The position numbers and the translations under genes were made by a program. The notes below the pieces were generated by a model. It saw only the letters and a list, made by a program, of their open reading frames with translations. It was not told the origin of the DNA and did not search any database. From Platerodrilus igneus (lineage: Eukaryota; Arthropoda; Insecta; Coleoptera; Lycidae): a stretch of DNA of 64,000 bases. Numbering within the stretch: the first letter of the stretch is position 1; the number at the start of each line of letters is the position of its first letter. The stretch spans positions 4,278,001 to 4,342,000 of the forward strand of contig JARFIW010000139.1 of assembly GCA_036346225.1 (NCBI GenBank). Reading direction: 5' to 3'. Positions 12,286-23,005 of the stretch are shown here, piece after piece.

Positions 12286-13086
12286 TAAACCTACTATTGC
12301 TCCTTCCTTATCCTCACCTACCACTACATTAAAATCTCGTCTATTTATGTATCTTAGTATGTCTTCGATATCTTTGTAGATCGTTTCTACCTCTTCCTCG
12401 CTGTAGCTGGAGGTGGACATATATACTTGTATTATTACTGTGTTTACTGGTTTAGATTCAAATTTAGCCATGAGTAATCTTTCGTTCTTTTGTAGGTAGT
12501 TTTCTACAGTGTCCTATCATTTTTTATAACTACCCCCACACCCGAGTTTCCTTCCTCTGATCCTGCGTGAATCACCCTAAAGTTTCCACTCCAAAAATCC
12601 CCCGTCTCTGGCCAGCGAACTTCGCTAATCCTTACTATACCTAATGCTAACCTATCCGTTTCAATGCTCAAGTTCTCTAGTTTACCTACTTGCTTCATAC
12701 TTCTGACATTCCACGTCCCGACTCGTAGAATGTTCCCAACTATTTTGTAAACTTTCAAATCACATCCTCCGAAGTAGTTACCTCGCGGAGGTTCGAATAG
12801 GGGACTATATTAACTCTGGAATTTTTTAACCCAGAGGATGTTATAATCTTAAGTAACATTTTAAGTACGCTTATAGAATAATTATTCTATGGTACGCTGT
12901 GTAATTGGGAGGCAATATAGTGGTTTCCCGTTTCCTTCCACATCGCAGTAGTGTGTCTTAGAATGCCATACCGACCTCTATGGTCTCTACCACTCTATGA
13001 TCCGAAAGAGCTGCTGCCCGCATTTGAGGGGCCTGTCTTAGTCTTGTTCCTCAGTAAAGGCCCCATTAATTTGATTGGACCTATAA
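12286..13086 (-). mobile_element. LINE copy A: 5' fragment only
   Basis: On the minus strand this holds the LINE 5' leader (GTCTTAGTCTTGTTCCTCA and CCCGTTTCCTTCCACATCGC are complements of it) and then the start of the endonuclease frame. Recognisable are VGTWNVRSMKQVGKLEN and the SEVRWPETGDFWSGNFRVIH block, then the EEVETIYKDIEDILRYI block. It stops abruptly within the endonuclease at the equivalent of EGAIVGL. A frameshift separates two frames near 12490. Keeping the 5' end while losing the 3' end is not the usual LINE truncation, so deletion or recombination after insertion is likely. Confidence 0.85.
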
Positions 13087-13133
13087 ATGTTCCTTCCTAT
13101 TTTCCTAATTGATGATTCTCGTAAACCGCCACA

Positions 13134-13406
13134 CTATATTTGATTTTTCCAATGCTCCATCGAAGGTACCACATTGGCTAGGAAGCGAGTTTTTTTTAAC
13201 CTGGAAATTTTAAATTTTGTCAAACCCTTGCTGTTCCCAGCAAGGTAGGGATGTTTAACGTGCGTGACAACACACACACTTCTCATTCGAACGAGGACGT
13301 ATTTTTGTAAAAAATGCTCGCTAACATTTTTCAAAAGGACGGTGTCGAGATTCGAACCCGAAACCTTGGACCTAGTAGTCACTCGCATGTCAACTACGCC
13401 ACGGAG
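13134..13406 (-). mobile_element. tRNA-derived SINE, copy S1
   Basis: Read on the minus strand it starts with a tRNA-like head: GGCTCCGTGGCGTAGTTGAC (A-box-like), then GGTTCGAATCTC (B box). A body follows that matches the second copy at 60670-60894 (landmarks AAATTTAAAATTTC, CATTGGAAAA and the GGTACCACATTG region). Imperfect 8-bp flanks CCGCCACA and CCGCCTCA could be its target duplication. The promoter boxes fit RNA polymerase III transcription as known for this class. Confidence 0.75.
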
Positions 13407-13783
13407 CCGCCTCAGCTACTTTAACAACGGCCCAGGACCTGTTGAAAGCAAAACGTATAATGAAAATAATTTAATTGTCCACGCTAATGAAATGATATTT
13501 TTAAAACTCCGCAATGCGCAGATATAACCTACTGACCTGGATATTTCTTACCTGTATGAAAAATGTAGGTATGTATAGATAGAAAGAGGTATCGCCTTTA
13601 TTGATCCAATATTTTGCTTTTAGAGAACAAAGTTATGGAAATGGAAGCATTTCCTCTACCATTGAGTTAATAAAAACTAAAATAGCTGCATATAAACTAG
13701 CAGGAGCCTTCGTATCTGTACAAGAATTTCCTATCACAATTTGCATAGTAATCCCCCAATAAAAAGGGCCCACAATTATAAAC
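13407..13783. other. Non-coding stretch
   Basis: No gene or repeat was recognised between the SINE and the MULE remnant. Confidence 0.4.
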
Positions 13784-14880
13784 TTGCAGCTGACATTATT
13801 TTTGTTGATTTTACAGTTAGTTGCGATGACAGCGGTGCAAGTATTACTTTTTTTTATAGCAGGAAGCAAAATTGGCGGTATTATACCAGAAGGATGTATA
13901 ATTCATAATAGTCAAACTGAAAAAGATTATTTCGATGCATTTATTGCTTTGAAAAAATTACTTGGGAGTAGTGGCTTTTATGGTAAAGGTGAATCGTGTG
14001 TTTTTATGACACATGACTCCACGCTTGAAAGAAGGGGTTTAAACAGAGTCTCCCCATTTTCTAGGTAGTTATTATATTCATTTCGCGTGTCAAGCTGCTT
14101 GGCGGTGTTTCAGGGACCACCAACATAAAATATGGTACAACTAGATCGAAAACTGCTCATGTAGATCATTCGTGAGATTTTATAAGCAATAGATCTTACT
14201 GAGTGTAATGAACTAATCGATGCAGCTCTTGGGATACAAAATACCCACACTTTTCAAAATATCTTTAAATCTTAATCCAAAGGAAAACTGAATGGTGTAT
14301 AGCATATCGCCAAGATTGTATAACTAAAGGACATAACACTAACAATCTTGTGGAAGACTCTATTCCAGTTTTTAAGGATATTGTTTTGAAACGGTGCAAA
14401 GCATTTAATACGATGCCATTAGCTGAATTTGTTATAAAAGTATTATAGTAGCGCCATCAGAGACATACAAAAATACCATAGTTTTTGAATATATAAACCT
14501 AAACTTGACTACAAAAAATATGACACCAATATAATTAAACTTAGTGTAGAAAAAATTCCAAATAATTTATTTCATGTAGCTCTACAAAATTTCAAATTTC
14601 ATATATTCAGTGCATTCAGAATTACGCTTATGTGATTGTTCAGCAGGCGTTGATGGTGCTTCTTGTAAGCATCTTTTTGCAATAATTATAGAACATGATG
14701 CTCACATAATTACACCTCCCTCTCTTGACTTTGAGAATAGGTGATTTTTGCAAAAATAGCGTTAGGAAATACATTGATGAAACATTTCTTCAAAATATGT
14801 CAACGAAAGAAGTAACATTTAATGATAATTTAAATACTTCAACTGTGGTCCAATATGAAGAAGAAGAATTGGGTGAGACG
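13784..14880 (+). pseudogene. Degenerate MULE-type transposase with SWIM zinc finger
   Basis: An open stretch at 13784-14068 contains IPEGCIIHNSQTEKDYFDAF and then FYGKGESCVFMTHDSTLERR. This matches the layout of the MULE transposase domain (a P-x-G-x-x-I-T-S-x-E-type strand, then a GRGxP...MTDDS-type strand with the catalytic Asp and nearby Glu). After this the frame is broken by several stops. At 14631-14672 the sequence CDCSAGVDGASCKH is a clear SWIM zinc-finger signature (CxC...CxH), which normally lies C-terminal to the MULE core. Order and spacing therefore support one decayed MULE gene. No terminal repeats were identified. It lies just upstream of LINE copy B. Confidence 0.7.
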
Positions 14881-14918
14881 TAAGTATATTAGTGCATAAT
14901 GTAAAATAAAATTTTTAT

Positions 14919-14929
14919 AACAAGAATAA
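14919..14929. repeat. Target-site duplication of LINE B, left copy
   Basis: AACAAGAATAA here recurs exactly at 19453-19463, directly after the LINE 3' terminus. Confidence 0.9.
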
Positions 14930-14934
14930 CCATT

Positions 14935-15010
14935 TCGAATGGACCTGCACCTTGCCGAAGTTCTAGATTACTAGAACAGGTGAAATGGCTTGCGTGTTCT
15001 AATGAGCTAA
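14935..15010 (+). promoter_or_regulatory. Conserved 5' hairpin in the LINE leader
   Basis: After GGACCTG comes CACCT, then a short bulge, GTTCTAG, loop ATTA, CTAGAAC and AGGTG: a stem closed by CACCT/AGGTG and GTTCTAG/CTAGAAC. GGACCTG itself can pair with CAGGTCC near 15025. Copy C keeps most of the hairpin (GTTCTA and CTAGAAC); copies D and E keep less. RTE-type LINEs are known to carry 5' ribozymes or structured leaders; whether this one has such a role is unknown. Confidence 0.4.
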
Positions 15011-15228
15011 AGAGCCAAACTACAGGTCCAACCAAAGTAGTAGGGTCGTTAGTGAGGAACCAGACTAAGACAGGTCCCCGAAAGAGGGCAGCGGCTCTTT
15101 CGGTACTTAGATTGGCAGAGACCATAGGGGTCGGTATGGCAGTCTAAGACACACTACCGCGATGTGGAAGGCAACGGGAAACCACCACATTACCTCCCAA
15201 GTACACAGCGTACCTAAATTATAATAAA

Positions 15229-18202
15229 ATGATGGCATTCTCTGGGGTAAGAGATTCCGGAGTTAAAATAGTCCCCCATTCGGATCTCCGGGAGGGGACT
15301 ACTTCGGAGGATGAGATCGGAAAGTTAAGAATAAGAGTCGGGAACATTTTGCGAGTCGGAGCGTGGAATGTTAGAACTATGAAGCAAGTGGGTAAGCTAG
15401 AGAACCTAAAAATCGAAATGAATAGGTTATCATTAGACTTAGTAGGGATCAGCGAAGTTCGGTGGCCAGAGGCGGGAGATTTTTGGAGTGGAGACTTCAG
15501 GGTAATTCATACAGGAGCCGAGGAAGGAAATTTGGGTGTGGGGATAGTTATGCGGAAAAAGATAGGATACTGTGTAGAAAATTACTTACAAAAGAATGAA
15601 AGAGTACTCATGGTTAGATTAGAATCTAAACCGGTAAACACAGTAATAATACAAGTATACATGCCCACCTCTAGCTACAGTGACGAAGAGGTAGAAGCAA
15701 TCTACAAAGATATCGAAGACATATTAAGACACGTAAAAGGACATGAAAATTTAATAATTACGGGGGATTTTAATGCAGTGGTAGGTGAGAGTAGGGAAGG
15801 AGCGATAGTAGGTTTATTTGGTTTAGGCACTAGAAACGACAGAGGAAATAGGCTGGTAGAATTTTGCGACAAGAACAATTTAATCACTACAAACACATTA
15901 TTTCAACATCATGCTAGAAGACGATATACGTGGAAGATGCCAGGAGATATAGGAAGATATCAAATAGACTACATTCTTGTTAGACAACGGTTTAGAAATC
16001 AAGTAAAAGACTGTAGAAGCTACCCAGAAGCAGATATAGACACTGAGCACAACATCGTAATTATGAAGGCCGCACTTAAATTTAAAAATTTGAAACAAAG
16101 AAACGGAAAAAGGCACTTGGACCTACAGAAACTAAAAGAGAAAGATATTCTAGAAAGATTCGAACAAAGATCAAATGAATTGCTCAAAGATATCGGTAAA
16201 ATATCTGACACTAAGGAAGTAGAAACAGAATGGAATAACATTAAATCCAGCCTCGACATGGCGGCCAGAGATATTCTGGGGTATACACAAAAAGTAAATA
16301 AGAAACCATGGATAACAAAGGATATCCTGAATTTAATAGAAGAAAGACGAAAATACAAAAATAAATCAGACGAAACAGGAAAACAGAGATACAAAGCCAT
16401 AAAATGGGAAACTATTCGAAAATGCAGGAAAGCTAAAGAACAATGGATTGATGAAAAGTGCAAAGAGGTACAAACTAAGATGGAAGTAGGAAAGACAGAT
16501 GAAGCATACAAACTAATTAGAATCAATTTTAGGGATATAGAACCGTATAGCAAAAATATAAGGGATGCGGGAGGATATGTCATTATAGAAAATGTAGAGA
16601 AAGTGGGTATATGGCAAGAATATATAGGAAATTTATATGCAGGAGAAGAACTAACTGCATTAGAAAAGGAATCAGACATTGAAAATGATGACTTGGGATA
16701 TCCTATACTTAGAGATGAATTTGAAATAGCATTAAAGGGTCTGAAAAATGGTAAGGCGCCGGGTACAGATAAGGTGCAAGCGGAGACTCTAAAAGCCGCT
16801 GGTCAAGCAGTAACAGAACGTCTCTTCCAACTTGTATGCTATATGTATGAGACAGGCGAGATACCCAAAGATTTCAAACATAACATCATAGTAACTATAC
16901 CAAAAAAGAAAGGCGCAGATAGATGTGAAAATTTTCGAACAATAAGCTTGACAGCACACGTATCAAAAATATTAACTAGAATTGTACAAAGACGAATGGA
17001 AAAACGGGCTGAAGAAATACTAGGAGAAAACCAATTTGGGTTTAGGCGAAACAGGGGAACACGTGAGGATATCTTAGCTCTGAGGGTGATAATGGAGAGA
17101 ACAATAGAAAAAGGGGAAAGCGTGTATATAGGGTTTGTAGATCTGGAAAAAACATTTGACAATGTAAAATGGAAAAAATGTTCGAAATACTGAAAAGATT
17201 GGAATGAGTTATAGGGATAGACGGATAGTACATAGCTTATACAAAGAGCAAACAGGAGTAATAGAATTAGAGCAGGAACGTAGAGAAGTAAACATCAGGA
17301 AAGGGGTAAGACAGGGATGTTCCCTATCCCCACTAATTTTTAACTTGTACATTGAGGAGGCAATGAATACTGTCAAATGCAGGAAGACATTTGGAATTAC
17401 TATGCAGGGACAAAAAATAGATATGCTTAGATTTGCAGATGATATAGCGGTATTAGCATCTAGCAAGGAAGAGTTAGAAGCTGCTCTCAATGAAATGGAA
17501 ACGGTTCTAACAGAGAGATACGGTATGAAAATTAACAAAAGTAAAACTAAAGTACTAGTATGCAAAGGAGGGAAAAATAAATCAAAAACAAGAATACAAA
17601 TATGTAACACGAACTTACAAGAGGTTAAGGATTTCTGCTACCTAGGAAGCCAAATAACGCAAGATGGGAAAAGCACAAAAGATATAAAACAAAGATTAGC
17701 ACAAGGTCGTGCTACATTTAACAAGAAAACGCAACTACTGTGCTCAAAGACCACAAACAAAGAAACAAGGAAAAGATTGCTCAAAACATATGTGTGGAGC
17801 ACAGCACTGTATGGCTGTGAAGCCTGGACAGTGGGAGAAGCGGACAAGAAAAAGGTAGAAGCCTTTGAAATGTGGTGCTACAGACGTATGATGAAGATAT
17901 CATGGACAGACAAAGTTAAGAACGAAGAGGTACTAAAAATGGTAGGGAAAGAAAGAAATATGTGGAAAACGGTAAAAAATAGGAGAGATAGGATGATAGG
18001 CCACATACTACGGCATGAAGGAATAGTGCGGAATATACTAGAAGCAGAGATAGGAAAAAAGAGAAGAAGAGGTAGACCTAGGTTAGACTACTGCACACAG
18101 ATAGTGAAAGATGTAGGCTGTAGGAGTTTCAGGGAAATGTGTAGGCTAGCTCAGAAGAGAAATCAATGGAGGTACGCATCCAACCAGTCCCAAGATGGAT
18201 AA
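15229..18202 (+). pseudogene. LINE endonuclease/reverse transcriptase, two 1-bp lesions
   Basis: First segment (15229-17193, 654 codons): AP-endonuclease with the expected residues N47 (WNVR), E76 (SEVRWP), D180/N182 (GDFNAVVG), D271 and H274 (DTEHN). The reverse transcriptase begins around residue 500 (GLKNGKAPGTDKVQAETLKA; then FRTISL; NQFGFRRNRGTRE; FVDLEKTFD). Second segment (17204-18202, 332 codons): GVRQGCSLSPLIFNLYIEEA, the catalytic FADD (D79/D80 of this segment), then a C-terminal region with TALYGCEAWT, SWTDKVKNEEVL, MIGHILRH and RRRGRPRLDY. Comparison with copies C and D shows that two single-base deletions near 17175 and 17195 separate the halves. No gag-like first frame was found upstream. 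The enzyme nicks target DNA and primes reverse transcription from it. This copy cannot make a whole protein, but all catalytic residues are still encoded. Confidence 0.9.
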
Positions 18203-18630
18203 ATTAATGACGAAGAAAGTATCTGCACTTAAACATGATATTTATTATAAGCAACTACAAGCATTGGAGGGGCAATATTCTCGAATAATGGTAATTGCGT
18301 GAAAGCATTTACTGGAAAACTATTATTTCGGCAAATGTCTAAGTGTTGGGGGATCTTGGCAGCCACAGGTTGCTTAACCCCCTTCAATAAATCTCAGTGA
18401 AAAAGTGCATAATATTAGAAAACAATAGAAGAAACATGATATTTATTATAATCAACTACAAGCATTGGATGGGCAATATTCTCGAATTATGGTAATTGCG
18501 TGAAAGCATTTACTGGAAAACTATTATTTCGGCAAATGTCTAAGTGGTGGGGATCTTGGCAGCCACAGGTTGCTTAACCCCCTTCAATAAATCTCTGTGA
18601 AATAGGGCATAATATTAAAAACAATATAAG
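18203..18630 (+). repeat. LINE B 3' UTR, present twice in tandem
   Basis: A unit of about 205 bp (ACATGATATTTATTATAA ... GCAGCCACAGGTTGCTTAAC ... AATAAATCTC) occurs at 18226-18431 and again, nearly identical, at 18435-18625. The high identity implies a recent duplication in this copy. Confidence 0.9.
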
Positions 18631-18634
18631 GGGA

Positions 18635-19452
18635 ACCGAGCTGTATTACTGTGTGAGAATTTCAGGGAACCATGTAGGTTAGTTTAGAAAAGAAATAAGT
18701 GCAAGTACATGTCCAACCAGTTTTGAGACGGGAAACCCAATGACGAAAAAATAAGCGCAGACAAATCTGATGATTATTATAAACAACTAGTTGTTTGTTG
18801 TGAAATATCTGCAACTAATGTTGACTGTGCGAAAAGACATATTGGAAAAAATATTAAATCAGTAAATGTTCAAGTGTTGGGGGAACTTGACAGCCACAGG
18901 CTGCTTACCTCCCTTCGCAACCACTGAATGTCGGAGAAATAGGGTATATAATTGTAAAACAATAGAAGGTGACCGAACTGCATCTAACAAGAAAGAACGG
19001 CACCTATGATGAAAGACAACAAACATAGAGCAAAAAGTTGTTGAAAGCGTATGTGTGGAGCACAGCACAGACAATATGCCTAGGAAATACGAGCAGTCTG
19101 AAAAGCAGACAGAAGAACAGTAGCGGCCTTTGAAATGTCGTGCTTCATATGTTCGAGGATGGACAGACAAAGTTAATAACAAATAGGTTATAGAAACAGT
19201 AAGGGAACAAGGATATCTTTGGGAAAAAATATGAGAAGTAGAAGGGCATAATACGTTCTAAGGCATTTTTTGGGAATAGTATGTGATATATGACAAGCAG
19301 AGATAGGAAAAAAGAGGTAGATGTAGACCTAGATCAGATAGTGATAGATGCAGACTGTGCAAATTTCAGGGAAATCTGTAGGTTAGTTCAGAATAGGAAA
19401 CAATGATGGTACGCGTCTAACCAGTTTCAGGACTGAAGACCCAATGATGATG
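18635..19452 (+). repeat. LINE B: repeated C-terminal coding tail and 3' UTR
   Basis: After the 3' UTR the coding tail appears again in decayed form: a short piece at about 18645-18750 (AATTTCAGGGAACCATGTAG ... CCAACCAGTTTTGAGACGGG), then another 3' UTR (18750-18960), then a longer decayed C-terminal segment (18965-19452) with counterparts of the YVWSTA, KVNN and RPR motifs. It ends CCAGTTTCAGGACTGAAGAC and the GATGATG terminus. All of this lies inside the target duplication, so it is part of the mobile unit. Confidence 0.85.
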
Positions 19453-19835
19453 AACAAGAATAAAATCAAATGCACAAGCAGACGGAGGAAGTTCGGAAGT
19501 GATCGACGGGCAAAATCAAATTGTAGCAAGCACATGATTGAAGTCCTTAAAAAATTTAACAATCGTTTAGAAAACATTGAAACTAACGCAGTTATTAACA
19601 TTTTTTGAATCTCATTCCTAAATGAGTAAATATTGCAACGGAAAAAAATTAAGTAAACCAAATGCAATTGTGCGAAAAAGAAGCAACTAGAAGCCGTCAA
19701 CATCTTTACAAGCCAATCGCATTAGGAAACTAAAGATAAACAAAAGACAGAGAAAGTTAATCGAAAATATTTTACACAGTCATCCGCGAAATCTCATATA
19801 TAAATTTAATGACTCCGGTCACCAATCTGTATAGG
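19453..19835. other. LINE flank, no gene
   Basis: Begins with the right AACAAGAATAA target duplication. The rest is unassigned AT-rich sequence. Confidence 0.5.
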
Positions 19836-19905
19836 AAACGGAAATATGCACCCGGGACCTTGGACATAGTTGTCAAACACAAACCAACTACGCCATGGAG
19901 CCACG
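19836..19905 (-). repeat. tRNA-like SINE head, copy S3
   Basis: On the minus strand GGCTCCATGGCGTAGTTGGT (A-box-like TGGCGTAGTTGG) is followed by GTCCAAGGTCCCGGGTGC, the position of the B box in S1 and S2. The B box is damaged. The body beyond does not clearly match S1 or S2, so only the head is called. Confidence 0.5.
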
Positions 19906-20130
19906 TTATCGTAAGTCGGCAGCCACTATGACATATTACATGATGGTACAGCGTCTGCATAGCGACAACACGTTTGAAATTTTTTGTCTTGGCTTGTATG
20001 CCACTTAAGGAGCGATGATGACGAGATAACCAACACCTGAACACAATCCTTGAATGAAAAAATCATGTGTATGCAAACAATGCTTCGCCATATTGATGAA
20101 CGCGCAGCCTATCATAAAAATACACCTCTA

Positions 20131-21101
20131 CGAAGGCGTAGAAGGGGTACAAAGGCGTAGAAGGGCCACAAAAAATCGCTCTACTTAGTTTAGTTAAATT
20201 TCAACTTGGATCTCTAAATTTAGTTAAATTTTGACTTCGATCTCTAAATTTAGTTAAATTTCGGCTTCAATGTCGAAATTTATTAAATTTCGACTTCGAT
20301 CTCGAAATTTAGTTAAGCTTGGACTTTGATGTGGAAATTCATTAAATTTCGACTTCGATGTCGAATTTTGTTAAATTTCGACTTCGATCTCGAAATTTAG
20401 TTAAATTTCGACTTCCATCTCGAAATTTGGTTAAGCTTCGACTTTAATGTGGAAATTTATTAAATTTCGACTTCGATGTCAAAATTTTGTTAAATGTCGA
20501 CTTCGATTTCGAAATTTAGTTAAATTTCGACTTTTCGAAATTTATTACATTTTGACTTCGATATCGAAATTTAGTTAAATTTCGACTTCGATCTCGAAAT
20601 TTAGTTAAATTTCGACTTCGATTTCGAAATTTATTAAATTCCGACTTCGATCTCGAAATTTGGTTAAGCTTCGACTTTGACGTGGAAATTTATTAAATTT
20701 CGGCTTCGATGTCAAAATTTTGTTAAATGTCGACTTCGATTTCGAAATTTAGTTAAATTTCGACTTTTCGAAATTTATTACATTTTGACTTCGATATCGA
20801 AATTTAGTTAAATTTCGACTTCGATCTCGAAATTTAGTTAAATTTCGACTTCGATGTGCAAATTTATTAAATTTCGACATCGAATTGAACTAAATTTCAA
20901 GATGGAAGTAGAAATTTAACTAAATTTCGACATCGAAGTCGAAATTTAATAAATTTCCACGTCAAAGTCGAAGCTTAACTAAATTTCGAGGTCGAAGTCG
21001 AAATTTAATAAATTTCGACATCGAAGTCGAAATTTAACTAAATTTAGAGATCGAATAAGTAGAGCGATTTTTTGTGGCCCTTCAACGCGTTCGTACGCCT
21101 C
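20131..21101. mobile_element. Second fold-back element with AAATTTCGACTTCGAT array
   Basis: Inverted ends share GAAGGGCCACAAAAAATCGC followed by TCTACTTA (20160-20187 and complement at 21056-21083), with further GAGGCGTAC-like similarity outside. The interior is a tandem array of about 37-bp units built from AAATTTAGTTAAATTTCGAC and TTCGATCTCG. The units run in one sense to about 20880 and in the opposite sense from there to 21050. Longer blocks of several units are duplicated (20385-20540 resembles 20645-20790). There is no coding frame. The layout parallels the element at 523-2296, but the sequence is unrelated. Confidence 0.75.
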
Positions 21102-22609
21102 TATTCAATGTGCCTGCTATTACATAAAAAAAACACTAGAAGCATATGACTGAAAAATATTCTGTATGAACTTCACTTGTGTAATTGTCACAATTTAGTG
21201 ACGTTATTAGTTATCCCTCTACCTAACAAATTGGTGTTAAATATTACAGTCGCTGCCGTGGACGTCTTAACGACAACGATACTTTGAAGGATGTCAGTCT
21301 TTGTGGATTATTAGAGGTTTGTGAGATGCGTATTTATGTATGTCAGTTAGTTAAACCTGACACGAGCTTTAAATGATCCTACCCCGAAATGTGTAAATAA
21401 TGTACGTCTTTTGCTTGAAATTATTAGATCCCTTACTTGACGTTGTGGTTTTGACTACAAGCACAGAAAATTAAAGCACTGATCTATGAGAAAATTCTAA
21501 GTATAATATTACATTTTGCCTGTGTTTGTTGAAACGCGACTTGCGTATCTTAGTACTGATGTTGAGCATGCAACTGCTGTTTGATATAATTGGTAGCTTA
21601 ATCCAAGAATATGCTAATGGTTATTAGCGATATAGTTCAATTTCCTAACCCATGCTTGAGCAGACATTGGGAAGTACTAAAAGAAATCACAGAAGAAGTT
21701 CCGATTTAATTTAACAGGGTACAAAACAAGGATGGTATTGGTAAACATTTGGAATATTTGATTTTTTTTAATTTCAATAAAAGCTATATTCATACCCAGC
21801 TGACTGGCTTCGCTTGTAATAATTAAAATACAGTTGTAATTCCAACGAGAAATATTTAAGATTTACGTTATTTTCAGTTTTATTGACGTTGTCTAGTATG
21901 CACTAAGAAATACATATATGAACGCACGTACCCGACCGGCTCTATACAAGAGCACGTACTGACGCACACGCCCATTGGTCTACATGCGCAGCTCGCATGC
22001 AAGCAAACGCGAGCACGTGTCCACCACATGCACACAGATACACACGCACGCACGCACGTGCGTACGCACATACACTCACACGCAGATACGCATGCATCCG
22101 TCCACGCATTCACATACACACACACGCACGCACAATATAGTTGTGAGTATGGAACAATGAACACTTATCCTATTCGCGATAAATACGGGATTACGTCATA
22201 AACAGTAATTAAGTGCTAGCTATTGTATAATATGAACGTAGCTTTAAGTAACAGTTGGTAGTTTTATGCCGTGTAGCATATTTTGTTTTTTTTCTTTGAC
22301 AATTCTCATCGTATTTTTGGTTTAGATTTGTAATAAGTAGATTATGCTTTATATTTGCTGAGTAAAGCAGTTCTTTTCAGAACTCAAAACACTATATATT
22401 GCAAGTTTCGAGTATTTAGCGTCCACGTGCCTAAACATTTGGATTCGCGTGCACAAGAAATAATTTCTATTCTAATTCAATACTTTGAGAAGGAACGGGA
22501 TAATCTTGGCTCATTTTCCCTCTAAAAATTAGAAGTCTGGTTATTAAATACACATAAAATAAGTTAACCATGATAGCACAGCATTTATTTGAATTATGAC
22601 GTAAGTCCA
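21102..22609. other. Non-coding stretch with CA/GCAC-rich microsatellite
   Basis: The region is otherwise unassigned. The block at 21925-22135 is rich in ACGC/CACA dinucleotide-type repeats (ACGCACGCACGC, ACACACACGCACGC) with alternating purine-pyrimidine character. No exon was recognised. Confidence 0.5.
21990..22135. repeat. Alternating CA/CG microsatellite
   Basis: Degenerate (CA)n and (CGCA)n tracts. The open frames over it are artefacts of the repeat. Confidence 0.8.
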
Positions 22610-23005
22610 TAATGAATTGGGCATCTCCTCTGCGGTAAAAGATTTCGGAGTTAAAGTAGTCCCCCATTCGGATCTCCGGGGGGGACTACTTTGGAGTATG
22701 TGATCGGATAGTTTAAAGGAAGGGCAGGGAACATTTTGCGAGTCAGAGCGTGGAATGTTGGAAGTGTGAAGCAAGTAAGTAAGATAGAGAACCTGAAAAT
22801 TGAAATAGAAAGGTTTGCACTAGACATAGTAGGGATTAGCAAAGTTCGGTGGCCAAAGGCGAGGAATTTTTGGAGTGGAGACTTTAGGGTAATTCATACA
22901 GAACAGAGGAAGGAAATTCGGGTGTGGGTTTAGGTATGCGAAAAAAGCTAGAACACTGTAGAAAACTAATTACAAAAGAATGAAAGAGTACTCATGGATA
23001 GATAC
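22610..23005 (+). mobile_element. LINE copy G: short internal 5' fragment
   Basis: Starts inside the region before the endonuclease (CCCCCATTCGGATCTCCGGG) and continues through RAWNVGSVKQVSKIENLKIE and ISKVRWPKARNFWSGDFRVI, then stops at the equivalent of RVLM. The catalytic Glu of SEVRW is Lys here (SKVRW). The fragment lacks both LINE ends. Confidence 0.85.

Larger units (their letters stand above)
14930..19452 (+). mobile_element. Full-length LINE copy B (RTE-like non-LTR retrotransposon)
   Basis: A 4.5-kb element bounded by an 11-bp duplication. Order: 5' leader with a hairpin (14950-14985), one long endonuclease/reverse transcriptase frame (15229-18202, two lesions), then a 1.25-kb 3' region that contains further repeated copies of the 3' UTR and of the C-terminal coding tail, ending in GATGATG. 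The endonuclease resembles the AP-type nuclease of RTE/BovB LINEs (the domain also found in ruminant craniofacial development protein 2), and the short GAT-rich simple-repeat terminus fits RTE-type elements. The clade is an inference. Related copies in this window are A, C, D, E, F and G. Confidence 0.9.

Noticed and set aside
16020..16679. 219-codon frame opposite the LINE B coding strand, rich in Phe and Ser
   Set aside because: Antisense shadow of the LINE endonuclease/RT frame; its composition is that of an A-rich sense strand read backwards.
21880..22164. Cys-rich frame that looks like a secreted peptide
   Set aside because: It lies in the CA/CG alternating microsatellite; the Cys, Val and Arg pattern follows the repeat.
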